Shown here in pieces: positions 61,390 through 64,000 of a DNA stretch of 64,000 bases. The stretch comes from an uncultured Vibrio sp. Lineage in GTDB: Bacteria; Pseudomonadota; Gammaproteobacteria; Enterobacterales; Vibrionaceae. The translations under genes and the position numbers were made by a program. Where the stretch lies: the NCBI GenBank assembly GCA_947504195.1, contig CANNGN010000013.1, positions 36,124-100,123 on the forward strand. The letters run 5' to 3'. Within the stretch, counting starts at the first letter, position 1. Each line of letters opens with the position of its first letter. The notes below the pieces were generated by a model. That model made no database searches, was not told where the DNA came from, and saw only the letters and a program-made list of their open reading frames with translations.

Positions 61390-62796
61390 ATGTCAACAGC
61401 AAAAACTTTATATGAAAAAATCTATGACGCTCATGTCGCGGTAGCGGCAGAAGGTGAAAATCCGATTTTATATATCGACCGTCATCTTGTTCACGAAGTC
61501 ACCTCACCACAAGCATTCGATGGTTTACGTGAAAAAGGTCGTCCTGTTCGTCAAGTAGGTAAAACATTTGCAACGATGGATCACAACGTTTCAACCACGA
61601 CGAAAGATATCAATGCTTCTGGTGAGATGGCTCGTATTCAAATGGAAACGCTATCCAAGAACTGTGAAGAGTTTGGCGTTACCCTTTACGACCTTAACCA
61701 CAAGTACCAAGGCATCGTTCATGTTATGGGCCCAGAGCTTGGTATTACGCTTCCAGGTATGACCATCGTTTGCGGTGACTCACATACTGCAACACACGGC
61801 GCTTTTGGTTCGCTTGCCTTTGGTATCGGAACATCTGAAGTTGAACACGTACTTGCAACCCAAACATTGAAGCAAGCTCGTGCAAAAACAATGAAGATTG
61901 AAGTACAAGGGAAAGTGGCTCCTGGTATTACGGCAAAAGATATTATCCTTGCGATCATTGGTGAGACTACCGCGGCTGGCGGTACTGGCTATGTGGTTGA
62001 ATTTTGCGGTGAAGCGATCACTGACTTAACAATGGAAGGTCGAATGACCGTCTGTAATATGGCCATTGAATTAGGAGCGAAAGCAGGTCTAGTCGCACCA
62101 GATCAAACCACATTTGATTATGTGAAAGGTCGTAAATTTGCACCAAGTGATGAAAACTGGGAAAAAGCGGTTGAGTATTGGTCAACATTGAAAAGCGATG
62201 ATGATGCTGAGTTTGATGCCGTTGTCACACTTCAAGGTGCTGATATTAAACCTCAAGTCACCTGGGGCACTAACCCGGGCCAAGTAATGGCAGTAGATGA
62301 GAAGATCCCATCTCCAAGTAGCATTAACGAATTAGTAGAGCAATCCTCTGCCGAGAAAGCATTGGCGTATATGGGGCTTGAAGCTGGAAAGTCTCTTTCT
62401 GACTTTCCAATCGATAAAGTGTTTATCGGCTCTTGTACCAATTCACGAATTGAAGACATGCGCGCTGCTGCGGCTGTAGCAAAAGGCAAAACGGTAGCTG
62501 AAAATGTACAAGCCCTCGTCGTTCCAGGTTCTGAACAAGTAAAAGCAGAAGCTGAAGCAGAAGGTCTAGATAAGATTTTCATCGAAGCTGGATTCGAATG
62601 GCGTCTACCGGGTTGTTCTATGTGCTTAGCGATGAACAACGACCGCTTAGGTCCAAAAGAGCGTTGTGCTTCTACGTCGAACCGTAACTTTGAAGGTCGT
62701 CAAGGTCGTGATGGTCGTACTCACTTAGTTAGCCCAGCAATGGCCGCAGCAGCCGCTATTGCCGGTCACTTTGTCGATATTCGTACGTTCAAATAA
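61390..62796 (+). CDS. leuC: 3-isopropylmalate dehydratase large subunit
   Basis: Aconitase-family [4Fe-4S] subunit isomerising 2- to 3-isopropylmalate with LeuD. Cluster Cys in FIGSCTNSRIED (about 347) and CSMCLAM (about 407 and 410). 468 aa. It overlaps neither neighbour; leuD starts 17 bases later. Confidence 0.98.
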   Translation: MSTAKTLYEKIYDAHVAVAAEGENPILYIDRHLVHEVTSPQAFDGLREKGRPVRQVGKTFATMDHNVSTTTKDINASGEMARIQMETLSKNCEEFGVTLYDLNHKYQGIVHVMGPELGITLPGMTIVCGDSHTATHGAFGSLAFGIGTSEVEHVLATQTLKQARAKTMKIEVQGKVAPGITAKDIILAIIGETTAAGGTGYVVEFCGEAITDLTMEGRMTVCNMAIELGAKAGLVAPDQTTFDYVKGRKFAPSDENWEKAVEYWSTLKSDDDAEFDAVVTLQGADIKPQVTWGTNPGQVMAVDEKIPSPSSINELVEQSSAEKALAYMGLEAGKSLSDFPIDKVFIGSCTNSRIEDMRAAAAVAKGKTVAENVQALVVPGSEQVKAEAEAEGLDKIFIEAGFEWRLPGCSMCLAMNNDRLGPKERCASTSNRNFEGRQGRDGRTHLVSPAMAAAAAIAGHFVDIRTFK

Positions 62797-62813
62797 CCAT
62801 AGAGGATTTTATA

Positions 62814-63416
62814 ATGACAGGATTTAAACAACACACAGGTTTAGTCGTTCCTCTAGATGCAGCGAACGTCGATACAGATGCCATCATCCCTAAGCAGTTT
62901 TTACAAAAAGTAAATCGCATTGGCTTTGGTAAGCATTTATTTCATGATTGGCGTTTTTTAGATGACGCTGGTGAACAAGCAAACCCAGAATTTGTGATGA
63001 ATGCACCGAGATACGAAGGTGCATCGATCCTTCTCGCAAGAGAAAACTTCGGTTGTGGTTCATCTCGTGAACATGCACCTTGGGCACTAGCTGACTATGG
63101 TATTCAAGTCATGATTGCACCGAGCTTCGCAGATATCTTTTACGGCAACTCGATCAACAACCAAATGGTACCTGTTCGTTTAACCGAAGAAGAAGTCGAT
63201 GAAATCTTCGAGTTTGTTTTATCAACGGAAGGCGCTCAGGTCACGGTCGATCTAGAAGCGAATAAGGTGTCAGCAAATGGCAAAGAATACAGTTTTGAAA
63301 TAGACGCATTCCGTCGCCATTGTTTACTGAATGGATTGGACAACATTGGTCTGACTCTACAACACGAAGAAAAGATCTCTCAATATGAAGCGAACATTCC
63401 AAGCTTCTTAGTTTAG
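62814..63416 (+). CDS. leuD: 3-isopropylmalate dehydratase small subunit
   Basis: Swivel-domain subunit of isopropylmalate isomerase. DAANVDTDAIIPKQFLQ, the GCGSSREHAPWAL motif (about residues 80-92) and SFADIFYGNSINNQMVPV are all present. 200 aa. Last gene of leuABCD, followed by a strong terminator. Confidence 0.98.
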   Translation: MTGFKQHTGLVVPLDAANVDTDAIIPKQFLQKVNRIGFGKHLFHDWRFLDDAGEQANPEFVMNAPRYEGASILLARENFGCGSSREHAPWALADYGIQVMIAPSFADIFYGNSINNQMVPVRLTEEEVDEIFEFVLSTEGAQVTVDLEANKVSANGKEYSFEIDAFRRHCLLNGLDNIGLTLQHEEKISQYEANIPSFLV

Positions 63417-63443
63417 ATTTTTAGTCAGTGAATTAAACAATTT

Positions 63444-63469
63444 AACGCAGCCTTATGGCTGCGTTTTTT
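63444..63469 (+). terminator. leu operon terminator
   Basis: AACGCAGCC-TTAT-GGCTGCGTT followed by T residues, 27 bases after leuD. Confidence 0.92.
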
Positions 63470-63540
63470 ATTTGGCCACTCAATCAATATGCATTGAAGC
63501 GCAACCTCTTCACTCAATAAATTGAGTCCAAATAAAACGC

Positions 63541-63567
63541 AAAAACCCCAGTCATTTGACTGGGGTT
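63541..63567 (-). terminator. rRNA operon terminator
   Basis: On the minus strand: AACCCCAGTCA-AA-TGACTGGGGTT followed by TTTGCG, 11 bases beyond the 5S 3' end. Confidence 0.9.
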
Positions 63568-63577
63568 CGAAATTAAA

Positions 63578-63695
63578 GCCTAGCAATGTCCTACTCTCAC
63601 ATGGGGAAGCCCCACACTACCATCGGCGCTACTCTGTTTCACTTCTGAGTTCGGAAAGGAATCAGGTGGGTCCAAAGTGCTATGGTCGCTAAGCA
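63578..63695 (-). rRNA. rrf: 5S ribosomal RNA, distal copy
   Basis: About 118 bases. The minus strand begins TGCTTAGCGACCATAG and ends GACATTGCTAGGC. The conserved core CCGAACTCAGAAGTGAAAC and GGTAGTGTGGGG segments are present, and the two ends pair to form helix I. It lies 4 bases after tRNA-Thr. This is the last gene of the rRNA operon. Confidence 0.95.
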
Positions 63696-63699
63696 AATA

Positions 63700-63775
<76 letters not shown>

Positions 63776-63788
63776 AAAAATTCTTAAC

Positions 63789-63820
63789 TAAAAAAGCCCG
63801 CTAAGTAAACGGGCTTTTAA
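63789..63820 (-). terminator. Terminator-like hairpin between the 5S genes
   Basis: On the minus strand AAAAGCCCG / CGGGCTTTT stem with a loop of about 10 bases and then TTAG; it lies 14 bases before tRNA-Thr and about 104 bases after the upstream 5S gene. Confidence 0.65.
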
Positions 63821-63924
63821 ATTCTAACCAATCGAAGTCTTATATAACTATGCTTCAACTAGTTTTTCTAGTTTTGCTGTTAGATATACTTTATAAAAAA
63901 GAAAAATCGAACAACAAGAAAGCA

Positions 63925-64000
63925 GCCTGGCGATGTTCTACTCTCACATGGGGAAGCCCCACACTACCATCGACGCTATTTCGTTTCACTTCTGAGTTCG
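63925..64000 (-). rRNA. rrf: 5S ribosomal RNA, proximal copy (partial, runs off the window)
   Basis: 3' part of a second 5S gene, about 76 bases visible up to the window edge, including CGAACTCAGAAGTGAAAC and GTGTGGGGCTTCCCC. It differs from the distal copy at about seven of those positions. 23S and 16S genes are expected beyond the window's right edge. Confidence 0.92.

Overview
The window is a chromosomal segment of a member of the Vibrionaceae, most likely Vibrio in the broad sense. The main evidence is a LuxR/HapR/SmcR-type quorum-sensing master regulator (19673-20290) whose sequence is close to HapR, with a Qrr-like pairing site over its ribosome binding site. Supporting evidence is Vibrio-like gene order (hpt-luxR-lpd; nadC-pilABCD-coaE-zapD-yacG; leuO followed by a VC2487-family glycosyltransferase and a PAP2 gene) and moderately AT-rich DNA. 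The species cannot be fixed from this window. No phage, IS element, integron or CRISPR array was seen.

Layout: 1-16.0 kb carries acnB, a patatin/outer-membrane-barrel protein, mrcB and hrpB on the minus strand, then sfsA, dksA, gluQ, pcnB, folK, panB and panC on the plus strand. 16.0-27.5 kb carries an ABC-2 exporter (yadGH), can, hpt, luxR and the pyruvate dehydrogenase locus pdhR-aceE-aceF-lpdA with two PdhR operators. 27.7-33.4 kb carries recJ-dsbC-xerD, fldB, ampD and nadC. 33.6-39.5 kb is the type IV pilus biogenesis set pilABCD followed by coaE, zapD and yacG.

39.6-44.3 kb is the most unusual part. An ECF sigma factor and a tiny zinc-finger anti-sigma factor precede four tandem copies of a small exported four-cysteine protein (DUF2282, bufferin-type precursor). 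A DUF692 multinuclear iron oxidase, a DUF2063 partner and a DoxX membrane protein follow. The sigma gene and at least three of the precursor genes share the same two-block promoter (TGTAATAGATT-like -35 and CGTC -10, 15-16 bases apart). This looks like a self-regulated RiPP metallophore (copper or metal stress) regulon with amplified precursor dosage. It lies between two otherwise conserved housekeeping blocks.

44.3-52.7 kb carries parC, parE, yqiA, cpdA, yqiB and nudF (minus strand) and tolC (plus). 52.7-58.2 kb carries ilvH, ilvI, leuO, a glycosyltransferase and a PAP2 phosphatase (minus). 58.4-63.4 kb is the leucine operon leuABCD behind a leader peptide with five leucine codons and a classical attenuator. 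The window ends in the distal part of an rRNA operon read on the minus strand: a 5S gene cut by the window edge, then tRNA-Thr(GGT), then a second, different 5S gene.

Much of the window reproduces, in rearranged blocks, neighbourhoods known from E. coli (leu-leuO-ilvIH; coaE-zapD-yacG; pilBC-nadC-ampD; pdhR-aceEF-lpd-acnB; can-yadGH; panCB-folK-pcnB-gluQ-dksA-sfsA-hrpB-mrcB; tolC-nudF-yqiB-cpdA-yqiA-parE). The sigma/bufferin module is therefore the obvious accessory insertion. Identifications rest on reading translated sequences and motifs from memory of the families; no database search was run.
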